NCBI RefSeq assembly: GCF_001922575.1
Contig: NZ_MRCI01000001.1
Span: forward strand, 2,294,001-2,358,000
Source: Neptunomonas phycophila
Lineage (GTDB): Bacteria > Pseudomonadota > Gammaproteobacteria > Pseudomonadales > Balneatricaceae
Direction of reading: 5' to 3'
DNA: 64,000 nt
Part shown: positions 26,356 to 36,037 of the stretch, in pieces
Numbering within the stretch: position 1 is the stretch's first letter
How the letters are laid out: each line of letters begins with the position of its first letter
Notes under the pieces: model-generated
Databases searched by the model: none
What the model saw: only the letters and a program-made list of their open reading frames with translations
Told to the model about the DNA's origin: nothing
Program-made: the position numbers and the translations under genes

Positions 26356-27687
26356 TTAACGCTCAGTTAATGCTTTTTGTTTTGCCTTAAGAATTGGCTT
26401 TAATATGTAATCCATTACCGTTTTCTCACCCGTAAGGATATCGACAGACACCGTCATACCACTCATTAGTGGCAGTTGAGTACCGTCTGATTCGATAAAA
26501 GGAGAATCCGTTTTTAACCTCACTATGTAGTGCGGCTCTTGTTCTTCATCGAGCACGGTACTTGGCGAGACGAAGGTTACTTGGGCTTCTGCACCACCAT
26601 AAATACTAAAATCATAAGCGGATACTTTTACTATCGCTTTTTGACCGGGTCTTACCTGAGCGATATCAGAAGGTCTAATTTTGGCTTCAACTAACAAGGT
26701 GTCTTCCCACGGGACAATATTTATAATTTCATCCCCAGGCTGCACAACTCCGTCGATTGTATTGACCAATAGCTGTTTAACCGTACCTTTCACAGGAGAT
26801 CTCACCTCTGTTCGGGTTATTCGGTCTTGCATGCCTTCCAACGTTTCTTTAATTCGCGCCGCTTCAGATAACGTCTCGTTGAGCTCAGCTCGCGCCAAAC
26901 TAACAAATTGGAATTGAGCTTCCGATAACTTTTGCTCTGTTTCTTTAAGTGCCGACTCGATGCGAGGGATACTCAAACGAACACCTTCTCTTTCTCCTGC
27001 CAAGTCATTGACCTGACGCTGTAAACGAAGAAACTCTACTTCGGAAATCACACCTTCAGCAACGAGTGGCTGGGTAATTCGGAGTTCTTTATTGAGCAGG
27101 TTATAGCTACGTTGCAATTGTGTTTGTTTAGACTGCGCTTCGCGTAGTTCTTGCTTTTTCTGGGTGGTTTGTTGACCAAGGATATCCAATGTATTGCCCA
27201 GCTCTTGTCGACGAGCCATGTACAAGGTTTGTTCTTGATCTAACAACGATTGATACTCTTGCGGAAAATCATCAGGCGGAACAAAAGCCTCGCTGTTAGC
27301 TTCAGCTCGTAAGCGTGCCGCTTTTGCGAGCAGCTCTAACTGGCGAACACGACTTTCTTTGAAAGTACTCGCAAAACGTGTGTCATCAATTCGTAATAGG
27401 ACTTGGCCTTTCTCAACCAAATCCCCTTCTTTAACAAGGATTTGGGAAACAATACCGCCCTCTAAGTTCTGAACAACTTGAAGCTGTTGCGACGGGATAA
27501 TTTCACCCTCACCGCGACTAACTTCATCTAAAGTTGCCCAATTAGCCCAAATAATGGCAATGATAATAAATGCAAAAAATGCCCACAAAAGCACCTGAGC
27601 CCCTTTTGGGGTTTGCTCTAAAATGGCTTCACTGACACTCGACATATAAGTCAAGTCGTCCTTAGCAACCTTTTGATCTTCACTCAT
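26356..27687 (-). CDS. HlyD/LapC-family membrane fusion protein of type I secretion
   Basis: A 443-residue periplasmic adaptor. One membrane segment near the N-terminus (VLLWAFFAFIIIAIIWANWA) is followed by the lipoyl half-motif (GEIIPSQQLQVVQNLEGGIVSQILVKEGDLVEKG), a long coiled-coil hairpin (about residues 105-265) and the C-terminal barrel ending in PLMSGMTVSVDILTGEKTV. It links the ABC exporter to TolC. Three starts compete behind the stop of the ABC gene: TTG 27699, GTG 27693 (best spacing to AAGG) and ATG 27687; I list the ATG. It follows the ABC gene by 14 bases. Confidence 0.92.
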   Translation of the reverse strand: MSEDQKVAKDDLTYMSSVSEAILEQTPKGAQVLLWAFFAFIIIAIIWANWATLDEVSRGEGEIIPSQQLQVVQNLEGGIVSQILVKEGDLVEKGQVLLRIDDTRFASTFKESRVRQLELLAKAARLRAEANSEAFVPPDDFPQEYQSLLDQEQTLYMARRQELGNTLDILGQQTTQKKQELREAQSKQTQLQRSYNLLNKELRITQPLVAEGVISEVEFLRLQRQVNDLAGEREGVRLSIPRIESALKETEQKLSEAQFQFVSLARAELNETLSEAARIKETLEGMQDRITRTEVRSPVKGTVKQLLVNTIDGVVQPGDEIINIVPWEDTLLVEAKIRPSDIAQVRPGQKAIVKVSAYDFSIYGGAEAQVTFVSPSTVLDEEQEPHYIVRLKTDSPFIESDGTQLPLMSGMTVSVDILTGEKTVMDYILKPILKAKQKALTER

Positions 27688-27701
27688 AATCACTTTCAAC
27701 C

Positions 27702-29822
27702 TTAACGCTGAATATGCAAACGACCTTGTTTAAGGGCATCCAAGACAACCGCTTTAGGGCCATCCGCTACCACAAAACCACCATCAATAACGACTATTCG
27801 CTCCACTAGCGATAAGAGAGACATTTTGTGTGTAACAAGCACCAGCGTCTTATCTTTGCTGTATTGTGTTAGTTGCTTGCGAATAAAATCTTCGGTGGAG
27901 TTATCCATAGAATTTGTGGGCTCATCTAATATCAAAATATTAGGCTCATGAATCAACCCACGCGCTATGGCAACCGCTTGACGCTGACCACCGGACAGTA
28001 AACTACCACGCTCACCCACTTGCATATCAAAGCCATGAGGGTGACGGTTAACAAAGTTATCCACTCCGGCTATACGCGCTGCTTGGATAAGTCGTTCATC
28101 ATCTACTTCTGGCGAGCCCATCACGATATTGTCTCGCACAGAGCCACTAAAAAGCATGATATCCTGAGGCACGTAGCCAATATTTCGACGTAAATCGACC
28201 GGATCAATCTGGTTGATATCGATATCATCAATCCGCACAGATCCTTGATCCGGACGATACAACCCCATCAGGAGTTTTTCGATAGTCGACTTGCCAGAGC
28301 CGATGCGACCAATCAACGCAATTTTCTCACCGGCGTTAACCTTAAAAGACACCTTTTCGATAGACGCTTGTTCACTACTAGGGTATTTGAACTGAACGTC
28401 TTTAAATTCCAGCTTGCCTGATAGTTCCGGGCGATGAACATATTGACGACCAGCTTCACGCTCATCAGGTAACTGCATAATTTGATCTAACGCTTCTAAC
28501 GCGGCTTTAGACTGATGGAAATTCGTCACTAAGCCAGCAACTTGAGCCATCGGCTGCAAAACACGCCCAGATAAAATCACGCAGGCTATCAAAGCCCCCA
28601 TAGTAATTTCACGCTCTGCGATCAAATATACGCCGGTCATAACCAACGCTACTGAGCATACCTGTGTAACAAAGCCTGCAAAATTCATCACGGAGGAAGA
28701 CAACATCTTGGCCTTCAATCCCCAATGCGAAATATAACCTACCGCTTGTTCCCACTGCAGCTGCAGCGACGAGGCTGCGCGCTGAGTTTTAACCGTCTCC
28801 ATAGCGGTTAAACACTCAATAAGTGTAGCGTTCTTTTTCGCACTAGCTGCGAATGTTTTTTCTACAACGGATTTAAGCTTCCGCGCCACCACTAAGGAGT
28901 AAATGACAATAATAGGAATCCCAACCAATGGAACAACCACTAACGGCCCACCAATAAGCCCGATGACAATTAGGAAGATAATGGCGAAAGGAATATCAAT
29001 AATGATCGTATTGGTTGTGGAGCTTAAGAAAGTCCGGATACTTTCAAACTCTCGTAAGTTGCTACTAAAGCCACCGACCGAGGTAGGCATTGCGGAGTAA
29101 TGCAACGCCATAATTTTTTCGAAAAGTAAGGACGATAGTAAAATATCAGCTTTTTTGCCCGCTATTTCAATAAAGTAAGCGCGCAGCATTTTAAGCCCAA
29201 AATCAAACAGATAGACAATCATCACGCCTATAGCTAGCACCCACAACGTTTCTAACGCCGAATTAGGTACTACCCGGTCATAAACGTTCATGACGAACAA
29301 CGGATTAGCAAGCACGAATAGGTTGATCAGGAAGGAAGCAATCAACACGTCACGGTATATTTTTGCAGACCGCCAAATAGTTCCCCAAAACCAATGACCT
29401 TCCCGTTGATCCAGTACTCGAGAAACCTGATCGGCAAAACGGTATTCCATCCTCACAAAAATAGCATAGCCGGAATATTGCTCAGCAAGCTCGTCAAGGG
29501 CGACTTGGTGAGCCCCGCCACTTTCAGGCTGAATAATGACAGCTTTACCGCCCTCTTTATCCAGCTCCTGAAGAATGCAGGCTTCATCGTTTTTTAACAA
29601 CAGCACGACCGGCAAAGTCAGCGGCGCGATACTTTGCAGGTCACGCTTATCCACTCGCGATTTAAACCCGGCTCGCTTTGCTGCTCGTACAAACAATTTG
29701 GGCGTCAGTTTATTATTTTCTAACGGTAAGCCATCACGCAGCACTTCAGCGGATAAAGGTCTATGATTTTGCTGGGTGAGGTGGACTAAACAATTTAATA
29801 ATGAGTCTTGCACAGTATCCAT
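27702..29822 (-). CDS. Type I secretion ABC exporter with C39-like domain (LapB type)
   Basis: A 706-residue exporter. Residues 1-130 are a C39-like domain starting DSLLNCLVHLTQQNHRPLS, typical of LapB-type exporters of large adhesins, where it binds substrate but does not cleave it. Six membrane segments follow (about residues 150-430), then the ATPase: Walker A GRIGSGKST, Q-loop GYVPQDIMLFSG, signature LLSGGQRQ and Walker B NILILDEPTNS. I use ATG 29822; an upstream TTG (29834) is possible. No adhesin gene with RTX or BapA repeats is in the window, so the substrate is elsewhere. Confidence 0.93.
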   Translation of the reverse strand: MDTVQDSLLNCLVHLTQQNHRPLSAEVLRDGLPLENNKLTPKLFVRAAKRAGFKSRVDKRDLQSIAPLTLPVVLLLKNDEACILQELDKEGGKAVIIQPESGGAHQVALDELAEQYSGYAIFVRMEYRFADQVSRVLDQREGHWFWGTIWRSAKIYRDVLIASFLINLFVLANPLFVMNVYDRVVPNSALETLWVLAIGVMIVYLFDFGLKMLRAYFIEIAGKKADILLSSLLFEKIMALHYSAMPTSVGGFSSNLREFESIRTFLSSTTNTIIIDIPFAIIFLIVIGLIGGPLVVVPLVGIPIIVIYSLVVARKLKSVVEKTFAASAKKNATLIECLTAMETVKTQRAASSLQLQWEQAVGYISHWGLKAKMLSSSVMNFAGFVTQVCSVALVMTGVYLIAEREITMGALIACVILSGRVLQPMAQVAGLVTNFHQSKAALEALDQIMQLPDEREAGRQYVHRPELSGKLEFKDVQFKYPSSEQASIEKVSFKVNAGEKIALIGRIGSGKSTIEKLLMGLYRPDQGSVRIDDIDINQIDPVDLRRNIGYVPQDIMLFSGSVRDNIVMGSPEVDDERLIQAARIAGVDNFVNRHPHGFDMQVGERGSLLSGGQRQAVAIARGLIHEPNILILDEPTNSMDNSTEDFIRKQLTQYSKDKTLVLVTHKMSLLSLVERIVVIDGGFVVADGPKAVVLDALKQGRLHIQR

Positions 29823-29891
29823 TTTCTTGACCAAACTCTAATTAGGGCTACATACTAACATGTATATTATTAACTGAAAGATGATTGATTC

Positions 29892-30260
29892 ATGCTATAC
29901 GCACTACGGAACTCTGAGGGTAGGATCACTGGTTTATCAGAGACTTACCAAGATGGCGCAGAAAAGGTCGACATGTCCAACCCCGATGTTCGCGACTTCC
30001 TTTCTGTAAATGACGAGAACTTTTCTCCTGATGCTTATTTAGATCAGTCTGACAAGGCAATCTCTCGAATCATAGAAGACTTAATTGAGCTACTTATTGA
30101 TAAAAATGTGATCATATTCACAGATTTACCGGATGGTGCTCAAGGCAAGTTATTAACACGGAAACTAGCTCGCGGCCTGATAAGAGGCGATGTACCAGAA
30201 GAGGCTTTTGATGACATCAGCGAGACATCCATCCTCTCAGATGAAGACGAACTACTCTAA
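29892..30260 (+). CDS. Conserved hypothetical protein (often labelled tryptophan-synthase-beta-like)
   Basis: A 122-residue acidic cytosolic protein, divergently arranged from the secretion operon with only about 70 bases between them. The central IEDLIELLIDKNVIIFTDLPDGAQGKLLTRK region is the conserved part of a family that databases label 'tryptophan synthase subunit beta like', although it has no resemblance to TrpB. A second acidic stretch forms the tail (DISETSILSDEDE). The stop overlaps the end of the convergent receiver-TPR gene by nine bases. Function unknown. Confidence 0.72.
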   Translation: MLYALRNSEGRITGLSETYQDGAEKVDMSNPDVRDFLSVNDENFSPDAYLDQSDKAISRIIEDLIELLIDKNVIIFTDLPDGAQGKLLTRKLARGLIRGDVPEEAFDDISETSILSDEDELL

Positions 30261-31817
30261 CAGCTCATACAAACGCGGTATCAATTTTGCTTTTTGTTGC
30301 GCTTGTCGTTGCGTTAACAGGCCAAATTCCTGAGCCACTAATCCATTTAACACATGGGCGATTTGTTGATTACTAAGGGTGCAATCTTGCACATTTTTAA
30401 CTTTAATTGTAATCAATAACTGAGCTGTGGCCAACGCAGTGGCCACAGACGCAGGCTGCAAGCGAAATGACTCCGTTAACATAACTTGAGCTTGTGAGTA
30501 ATCTTTTGAATTAAGCTTGTGTATCCCCACCAATAACAAATCGACCCAGCTATCCTTAATGCGCGTTTTAACCATCATCTCTCGCGGCGAGGTCAGCTGC
30601 GTAGCATTAGCAGCGCATTCCAGCGCTTCTTCTAGCCAGTCCAACCAAAGCCACTGGTCATCCAAAGGCATTGCCAAAAAAATCTCATGTGCTTGCGATA
30701 AGTGCGCTAAGGCTAACGATTGTTTCTCTTGGTTCCAATTAAGCCAGAAACCTAAAACATGCACACGACATTCAATGGAAACCGCATCAAAATCATTCGA
30801 TACGGATTCCAATGCACGTAGCGCTTTAACTTCCATTTCCTCTGCTGATATCTGGCCATCGGCAAAGCGAGCTAACAAAGCACGAACATAAGCAAAATAG
30901 TATTCTGGGCTTTGTAAGCCTGTGTATCGCGAGAAGTCCATTGTGCTTTGAAAGGCTTCCACGGCCAAAGCCCACTCGGCAAAAAAAGCGGCAATATTGC
31001 CCAAAGCCGCATGGGATTGCGGAACGGTAGGCTGCATCATCACTGCTTTTCTCATGGTCGTAATAGCCACCCCTGATTGGCCCGCCACCTGAAAGCTTTG
31101 CGCAAGGCACTTGTAGGCATCAATGGATACTATTTGATGATCAATAATATCTTGCAAGCATTGCTGTGAATCTTGGTATTTGCCTTGGGAAAAAAATGTA
31201 ATACCTAACCCCAATTTAGCCCAGTTTTGCCGACGCGTTGAGACCACCTTTTTAAAGACCTTCTCTGCTTGGCTATAGTCCTGCAAGGCTAAAAAGCAAA
31301 TCCCTGACATACGATTTAAGTAACTAGCCAAAGCAGGATAAAAACTCGCGAGCTTCTCACAATAAATCAGGGCTTTATTCCACTCCTGCTGATCCATTGC
31401 TTCTTCAACCCGGTACACAGCCCGCTTTACACGTTGAACTTTTTCTAAACGCGGAGCCAATCGATCTCGGGATAGCGGCTTAGCCAAATAAATATCAGGA
31501 GCGGCACTCAAGGACCCCACCAGTAATGAAACATCGGGGTTAGTGAGCAACACGGTAACAGTACGATGTAAAGGCAAGTGCTCGGCCAAGGCTTCCTGGA
31601 TGACCTGAAGCCCATTTTTTTGCCCCTTACCCAGATCATATGAAACCAGCAATAAGTCATAGCGAACACTGCGCAAATAAGACAGCGCCATGTTAACAGA
31701 CGAAGCGACATCAATTTTATCGAATGATAGCGCCCCCACTATCTCTCGGTGATGACTGATTTCACCCAACTGTGAATCAACGATTAACGCTGAACTACTC
31801 GACACGTTTTTAGGCAT
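30252..31817 (-). CDS. Receiver-TPR protein with a missing phospho-acceptor aspartate
   Basis: A 521-residue protein. Residues 8-130 are a response-regulator-like domain and residues 135-510 are TPR-type helical repeats (KALIYCEKLASFYPALASYLNR, DYSQAEKVFKKVVSTRRQNWAKLG and more). In this family the third strand normally reads like VLVDYDLG; here it is LLLVSYDLG, with Ser59 in place of Asp, while the conserved lysine stays (YLAKPLS). It may act by protein binding alone. It neighbours the type I secretion genes in the same orientation but is separated by a gene on the other strand, so a link is possible but not shown. Confidence 0.8.
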   Translation of the reverse strand: MPKNVSSSSALIVDSQLGEISHHREIVGALSFDKIDVASSVNMALSYLRSVRYDLLLVSYDLGKGQKNGLQVIQEALAEHLPLHRTVTVLLTNPDVSLLVGSLSAAPDIYLAKPLSRDRLAPRLEKVQRVKRAVYRVEEAMDQQEWNKALIYCEKLASFYPALASYLNRMSGICFLALQDYSQAEKVFKKVVSTRRQNWAKLGLGITFFSQGKYQDSQQCLQDIIDHQIVSIDAYKCLAQSFQVAGQSGVAITTMRKAVMMQPTVPQSHAALGNIAAFFAEWALAVEAFQSTMDFSRYTGLQSPEYYFAYVRALLARFADGQISAEEMEVKALRALESVSNDFDAVSIECRVHVLGFWLNWNQEKQSLALAHLSQAHEIFLAMPLDDQWLWLDWLEEALECAANATQLTSPREMMVKTRIKDSWVDLLLVGIHKLNSKDYSQAQVMLTESFRLQPASVATALATAQLLITIKVKNVQDCTLSNQQIAHVLNGLVAQEFGLLTQRQAQQKAKLIPRLYELLE

Positions 31818-31874
31818 TATGGACTTCTTACTACCGAAACTGTCTTCAGACTATTAGAAAAAATCCATTTATAC

Positions 31875-31901
31875 AAAAAAGCCCGCATATTAGCGGGCTT
31901 T
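31875..31901 (-). terminator. Intrinsic terminator after argG
   Basis: AAAGCCCGC/GCGGGCTTT stem (nine pairs) with a six-base loop; on the minus strand six T follow. Located 18 bases beyond the argG stop. Confidence 0.92.
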
Positions 31902-31918
31902 AAAAGAGACAGTCGCTG

Positions 31919-33145
31919 TTAGTCTTTTAACAAATCACGACCTTTGCTTGCAGCGATACGCATGCGTAATGCATTCAGTTTGATAAAACCTTCAGCATCT
32001 TTTTGATCGTAAGAGCCTGCATCATCTTCAAATGTTGCAATCGATTCATCAAACAAGCTGTCATTTGAACGACGTCCCACCACAGAGACATTACCTTTGT
32101 ACAACTTAACGCGTACGTCACCATTTACATGGCGCTGGCTATAGTCGATCATTTGCTGCATCATTTTACGTTCTTCTGACCACCAGAATCCGTTATAAAT
32201 CAGCTCAGCGTACTTCGGCATCATGCTATCTTTCAAATGCGCCGCTTCACGGTCTAGCGTAATAGATTCAATAGCTCGATGAGCACGCATCATAATAGTA
32301 CCGCCCGGTGTTTCGTAGCAGCCACGGGCTTTCATGCCGACAAAACGGTTTTCAACTATATCTAGGCGACCAATACCATTCGCTCCACCGACTTTGTTCA
32401 GTGTTTCAAGAACCGTTGCTGGAGATAGCTCTTCACCATCAATTGCAACAATATCACCGTTCTTATATGTCAGCTCTAGGTATGTTGGCTCATTCGGTGC
32501 AGCTTCAGGAGAAACCGACCAACGCCACATATCTTCTTCTGCTTCAGACCATGGATCTTCTAACAAACCGCCTTCATAAGAGATATGCAATAAGTTAGCA
32601 TCCATTGAGTATGGAGACTTTTTCTTTTTGCCCGAGAAATCAACCGGAATATCATGCTCAGCGCAATAAGCCATCAAGGTTTCGCGAGACGTTAGATCCC
32701 ATTCACGCCAAGGGGCGATAACATGAACGCCTGGCTTTAGTGCATACGCACCCATTTCGAAACGAACTTGGTCATTACCTTTGCCCGTTGCACCGTGAGA
32801 TATAGCATCCGCACCCGTTTCGTTTGCAATCTCAACTAGACGCTTGGCAATTAGAGGGCGTGCGATGGATGTACCGAGGAGGTACTCTCCTTCATAAATA
32901 GTGTTGGCACGGAACATTGGGAAAACAAAGTCACGTACAAACTCTTCACGCAGATCTTCGATGTAAATCTCTTTAACACCTAGGGCTGCAGCTTTTGCTC
33001 GCGCGGGTTCCACTTCTTCGCCCTGCCCCAGGTCAGCTGTGAAAGTCACTACTTCACAGTTATAGGTTTCCTGCAGCCAGCGGACGATAACAGATGTATC
33101 CAATCCACCTGAATAGGCCAGTACTACCTTTTTAATATCGGACAT
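31919..33145 (-). CDS. argG: Argininosuccinate synthase
   Basis: A 408-residue enzyme joining citrulline and aspartate with ATP, the penultimate step of arginine synthesis. The N-type ATP pyrophosphatase loop is at residues 10-18 (YSGGLDTSV), and the [15 protein letters not shown] and [10 protein letters not shown] segments are intact. Length is that of the short, bacterial class I enzyme (Pseudomonas type), not E. coli's longer form. The start has GGAG just upstream. It is followed (minus strand downstream) by a strong terminator. argD and argF lie 4-6 kb away on the opposite strand. Confidence 0.97.
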   Translation of the reverse strand: MSDIKKVVLAYSGGLDTSVIVRWLQETYNCEVVTFTADLGQGEEVEPARAKAAALGVKEIYIEDLREEFVRDFVFPMFRANTIYEGEYLLGTSIARPLIAKRLVEIANETGADAISHGATGKGNDQVRFEMGAYALKPGVHVIAPWREWDLTSRETLMAYCAEHDIPVDFSGKKKKSPYSMDANLLHISYEGGLLEDPWSEAEEDMWRWSVSPEAAPNEPTYLELTYKNGDIVAIDGEELSPATVLETLNKVGGANGIGRLDIVENRFVGMKARGCYETPGGTIMMRAHRAIESITLDREAAHLKDSMMPKYAELIYNGFWWSEERKMMQQMIDYSQRHVNGDVRVKLYKGNVSVVGRRSNDSLFDESIATFEDDAGSYDQKDAEGFIKLNALRMRIAASKGRDLLKD

Positions 33146-33239
33146 TCATTTGCTCCACTGAAATATGGCCGCTATGCAGCCTACTTTTAAAGTCATACCA
33201 AACGCGAGATTATAACACCGAAAGAAACGAATTACTGCA

Positions 33240-34118
33240 TCACTCCCGCTCAAGCCTGATGGTCGCGCGACGGTTGCGAGCACGGTTAGCTTTGGAGTTA
33301 TTGGGAACCGCTGGATACCGCTCTCCGTGGTAACGAGTGGTAATCATCTCCTCACTAATCCCATTAGCAACGAGATAACGCGTTATGTCTTCCGCACGCT
33401 GTTTAGATAGATCCCGATTTAATAAACGCCTTCCCGCATTATCAGAATGCCCATCAACATATAACTCTTTCACCTTAGGATCTGTTTTAACGTACTCAAT
33501 AATAAGATCTAAGCGATCCTTACTGGCGTCTGACAAGCGCCATTGAGCAGGCGGGTACAATACGGCGGTGCGAGCAACTTGCCGATAATTCACAGGCAAC
33601 AGCTCATCAACGCATGCTATGTAATCACTGTAAGACTTTTGAAAATTAGCGGCCGACAGCGCGACTCTTGCTCGCTCACCGCTCCCTAACCAATTCGACA
33701 TTGTGAAGGTAGGCGACATGCCTTGAAATAACGATACTAGCATTTCACCGGCATATTGCTCGCTAACCATTAATGGCTTGATTTGATCTGGTGAAGAAGC
33801 TGCCGGTACCGATAATTGAGCAATATACTTTGGCGCCAACCCGGGCTGCCACGGTGATGCTTCGGCCACTAAACGCACGTCACCAGAAAAGCTGCCTTTT
33901 TGCGTGGGCGACAACTCAAACACCGCCTTTTCACCGGCTTCATGAAAAAAACTTCCACGACCAAAGGTTGGCACCTCTTGTGATAGGCGGCAGTAAAATT
34001 TTGATGTTTCTACATCCCATACCGACTGATCAATACTGGCCATAAAAGTTACCGCCATTACAAAAGGAGCACTTAACACGGCCCAGCTTACTAAGGCTAA
34101 ACGGATTATTTGTATCAT
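33240..34118 (-). CDS. motY: Sodium-type flagellar motor protein MotY
   Basis: A 292-residue periplasmic protein with a signal peptide (ending PFVMA) and two domains. The N-terminal half has the MotY-specific pattern (SIDQSVWDVETSKFYCRLSQ then VPTFGRGSFFHEAG). The C-terminal half is an OmpA-like peptidoglycan-binding domain (YVDGHSDNAGRRLLNRDLSKQR ending in RARNRRATIRLE). MotY forms the T-ring that anchors PomA/PomB or MotAB stators. It implies a flagellated cell, probably with a sodium or dual motor. It precedes argG by 95 bases as in Pseudomonas. Confidence 0.9.
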   Translation of the reverse strand: MIQIIRLALVSWAVLSAPFVMAVTFMASIDQSVWDVETSKFYCRLSQEVPTFGRGSFFHEAGEKAVFELSPTQKGSFSGDVRLVAEASPWQPGLAPKYIAQLSVPAASSPDQIKPLMVSEQYAGEMLVSLFQGMSPTFTMSNWLGSGERARVALSAANFQKSYSDYIACVDELLPVNYRQVARTAVLYPPAQWRLSDASKDRLDLIIEYVKTDPKVKELYVDGHSDNAGRRLLNRDLSKQRAEDITRYLVANGISEEMITTRYHGERYPAVPNNSKANRARNRRATIRLERE

Positions 34119-34307
34119 ATTAACAATTTACGACTCACAAAAATTTACGGTATGTTTACGCTATCGGCCTAAAGAAACACAGCTTAACCAGTGAAATTGA
34201 TAGACACAGGCAAAGCCAACCCTTTTTCTGTGTTTGGCCTTACCTATCACGGCTGATAGAATGTCGGCTAACCCTCTATATTACAAGCAGCCTAGTAAGG
34301 AATTCTC

Positions 34308-34961
34308 TTGAATCATCGCTCATCCGCTCAATTAATGGCAGAACGCTTCCGTGGCTACCTACCTGTTGTCATTGACGTTGAAACAGCTGGTTTTAACGCA
34401 AAAACCGATGCGCTACTTGAGATTGCCGCTGTCACATTAACCATGGACGAACAAGGCTATTTAATTGTCGACCAAAGCTTTGTTGCTGAAGTTGCCCCCT
34501 TCGAAGGTGCCAACCTAGAGCAGGCCGCTCTCGATTTTACGGGAATCGACCCTTTTTCACCGGAAAGAGAAGCGATTTCTGAATTAGAAGCCCTTGAGCT
34601 CATCTTTAAACCAATCCGCAAAGCAGTAAAAGCACATGGCTGTAAGCGCGCTATTTTGGTTGGTCACAATGCATCATTCGACCAAGGCTTTGTCAACGAA
34701 GCTGCTGCGCGCAGTGATATAAAGCGCAACCCCTTCCACCCTTTTTCATCATTTGACACAGCCACATTAGCTGGCCTAGCTTACGGACAGACGGTGTTAG
34801 CCAAAGCGTGTGATGTTGCCGGTATACCGTTTGATGGAAAACAAGCCCATTCCGCGCTGTATGATACGGAAAAAACAGCTGAGCTATTTTGTGGCATTAT
34901 CAACCGCTGGAAAGATTTAGGTGGTTGGGACATGGTCTTAGACTTACAAGAGCACGATTAA
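34308..34961 (+). CDS. rnt: Ribonuclease T
   Basis: A 217-residue DEDD exonuclease that trims tRNA and 5S/23S rRNA 3' ends. The acidic motifs are visible: [10 protein letters not shown] (Exo I), [12 protein letters not shown] (Exo II) and [14 protein letters not shown] (Exo III). The start is TTG at 34308, supported by AAGGA six bases upstream (34297-34301). The next ATG (34335) has no ribosome site and would remove the conserved [12 protein letters not shown] leader. Confidence 0.95.
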   Translation: MNHRSSAQLMAERFRGYLPVVIDVETAGFNAKTDALLEIAAVTLTMDEQGYLIVDQSFVAEVAPFEGANLEQAALDFTGIDPFSPEREAISELEALELIFKPIRKAVKAHGCKRAILVGHNASFDQGFVNEAAARSDIKRNPFHPFSSFDTATLAGLAYGQTVLAKACDVAGIPFDGKQAHSALYDTEKTAELFCGIINRWKDLGGWDMVLDLQEHD

Positions 34962-34981
34962 ACGAAACCGTAATTCCTCAT

Positions 34982-35009
34982 AAAAAAGGCAGCTCTCGCT
35001 GCCTTTTTT
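34982..35009. terminator. Bidirectional terminator between rnt and the OmpA-like gene
   Basis: AAAAAAGGCAGC (34982-34993) / GCTGCCTTTTTT (34998-35009) with a TCTC loop; a T-run follows the hairpin in both directions. It ends the convergent rnt and OmpA-like transcripts. Confidence 0.93.
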
Positions 35010-35027
35010 ATTCACTCGCTCATAGCA

Positions 35028-35906
35028 TTAAATGACAGGAACCAGTGCAACTCGGCGATTAACCGCCCGCCCTGCTTCAGTATCATTTGTTGCGACAGGA
35101 CTACTTTCACCATAACCGATAGCGTTCATACGCTCAGTTGATATTCCCTTAGACGCCAAATAAGCCATGACAGAATCTGCACGTGCTTGAGACAGGTTCT
35201 TGTTATAGGAAGCCGATCCTACGGAGTCCGTATGCCCTTCAACTGTAAATTTACTGCTGCTTGCGCTCAACACCTCAGCGACGTTATCCAAGATAGCTTT
35301 AGCTGCAGACGTTAAACGGCTTGATTTATATTCGAAGTTAACACCCTCTAACGACAACTTATCGACAGCAGGACAGCCAGAAAGATCAACCGATACACCA
35401 ACCGGTGTTGCCGGGCAGATATCGTTTGCATTAGCCACGCCATCAAGATCTTCATCTGCTGGGCAACCCGCTGGGTCTACTTCAACCCCTGCTGGTGTTT
35501 CTGGACACTGATCCAAAACATTCACAACACCGTCGGCATCTGAATCGAGTTGGCAACCACGCCCATCAACCGGAGCGCGCGCAGGTGTACCGGGGCACTG
35601 ATCAGCTCGGTTCACAATACCATCTTGGTCGCTATCCAGCTCACAACCTTTGCCCGTTTTAATTTCATTTGCCTCACAGACAGGCTCTTTGTGACAGATC
35701 AAATATGCCACTCCAGCACCGACCAAAGCACCTGCGGCACCCTGATTATCAGCAGCTTGAGCAACAGCGCCACCAGCCAATGCACCTGCGGCAACACAAA
35801 AAGGTGTACTCTGCTCCCACTTAGCTGAAGGCACTTCTGCACAACCCACAACCAATGCTGCCACACCCAATACAGATAACATCTTAAATTGACTGGCTTT
35901 ACTCAT
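35028..35906 (-). CDS. OmpA-family lipoprotein with thrombospondin type 3 calcium repeats
   Basis: A 292-residue outer-membrane-linked protein. The signal peptide ends in a lipobox (LVVGC, Cys22). A glycine/alanine-rich segment (residues 40-72) follows that resembles glycine-zipper membrane sequence. Residues 90-185 hold three to four DxDxDG repeats (DSDQDGIVNRADQCP and two relatives) that bind calcium. The C-terminal domain is OmpA-like with VEGHTDSVGSASYN. It probably ties the outer membrane to peptidoglycan. The start has AGGAAG seven bases upstream. Confidence 0.9.
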   Translation of the reverse strand: MSKASQFKMLSVLGVAALVVGCAEVPSAKWEQSTPFCVAAGALAGGAVAQAADNQGAAGALVGAGVAYLICHKEPVCEANEIKTGKGCELDSDQDGIVNRADQCPGTPARAPVDGRGCQLDSDADGVVNVLDQCPETPAGVEVDPAGCPADEDLDGVANANDICPATPVGVSVDLSGCPAVDKLSLEGVNFEYKSSRLTSAAKAILDNVAEVLSASSSKFTVEGHTDSVGSASYNKNLSQARADSVMAYLASKGISTERMNAIGYGESSPVATNDTEAGRAVNRRVALVPVI

Positions 35907-35991
35907 TCTTTACTTCCTCATAAATTCCGGTTCGGAATTGATCCATGTGATTAACTGCAGGCTATATTACACCAGAAAAAATGAACAAAAA

Positions 35992-36019
35992 AAAACCCGT
36001 ATCATTAAATACGGGTTTT
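35992..36019 (-). terminator. Intrinsic terminator after the peroxiredoxin gene
   Basis: AAAACCCGTAT (35992-36002) / ATACGGGTTTT (36009-36019) with loop CATTAA; on the minus strand a run of nine T follows. It lies 18 bases after the peroxiredoxin stop. Confidence 0.93.
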
Positions 36020-36037
36020 ATATTCAAAAAGAACTAA

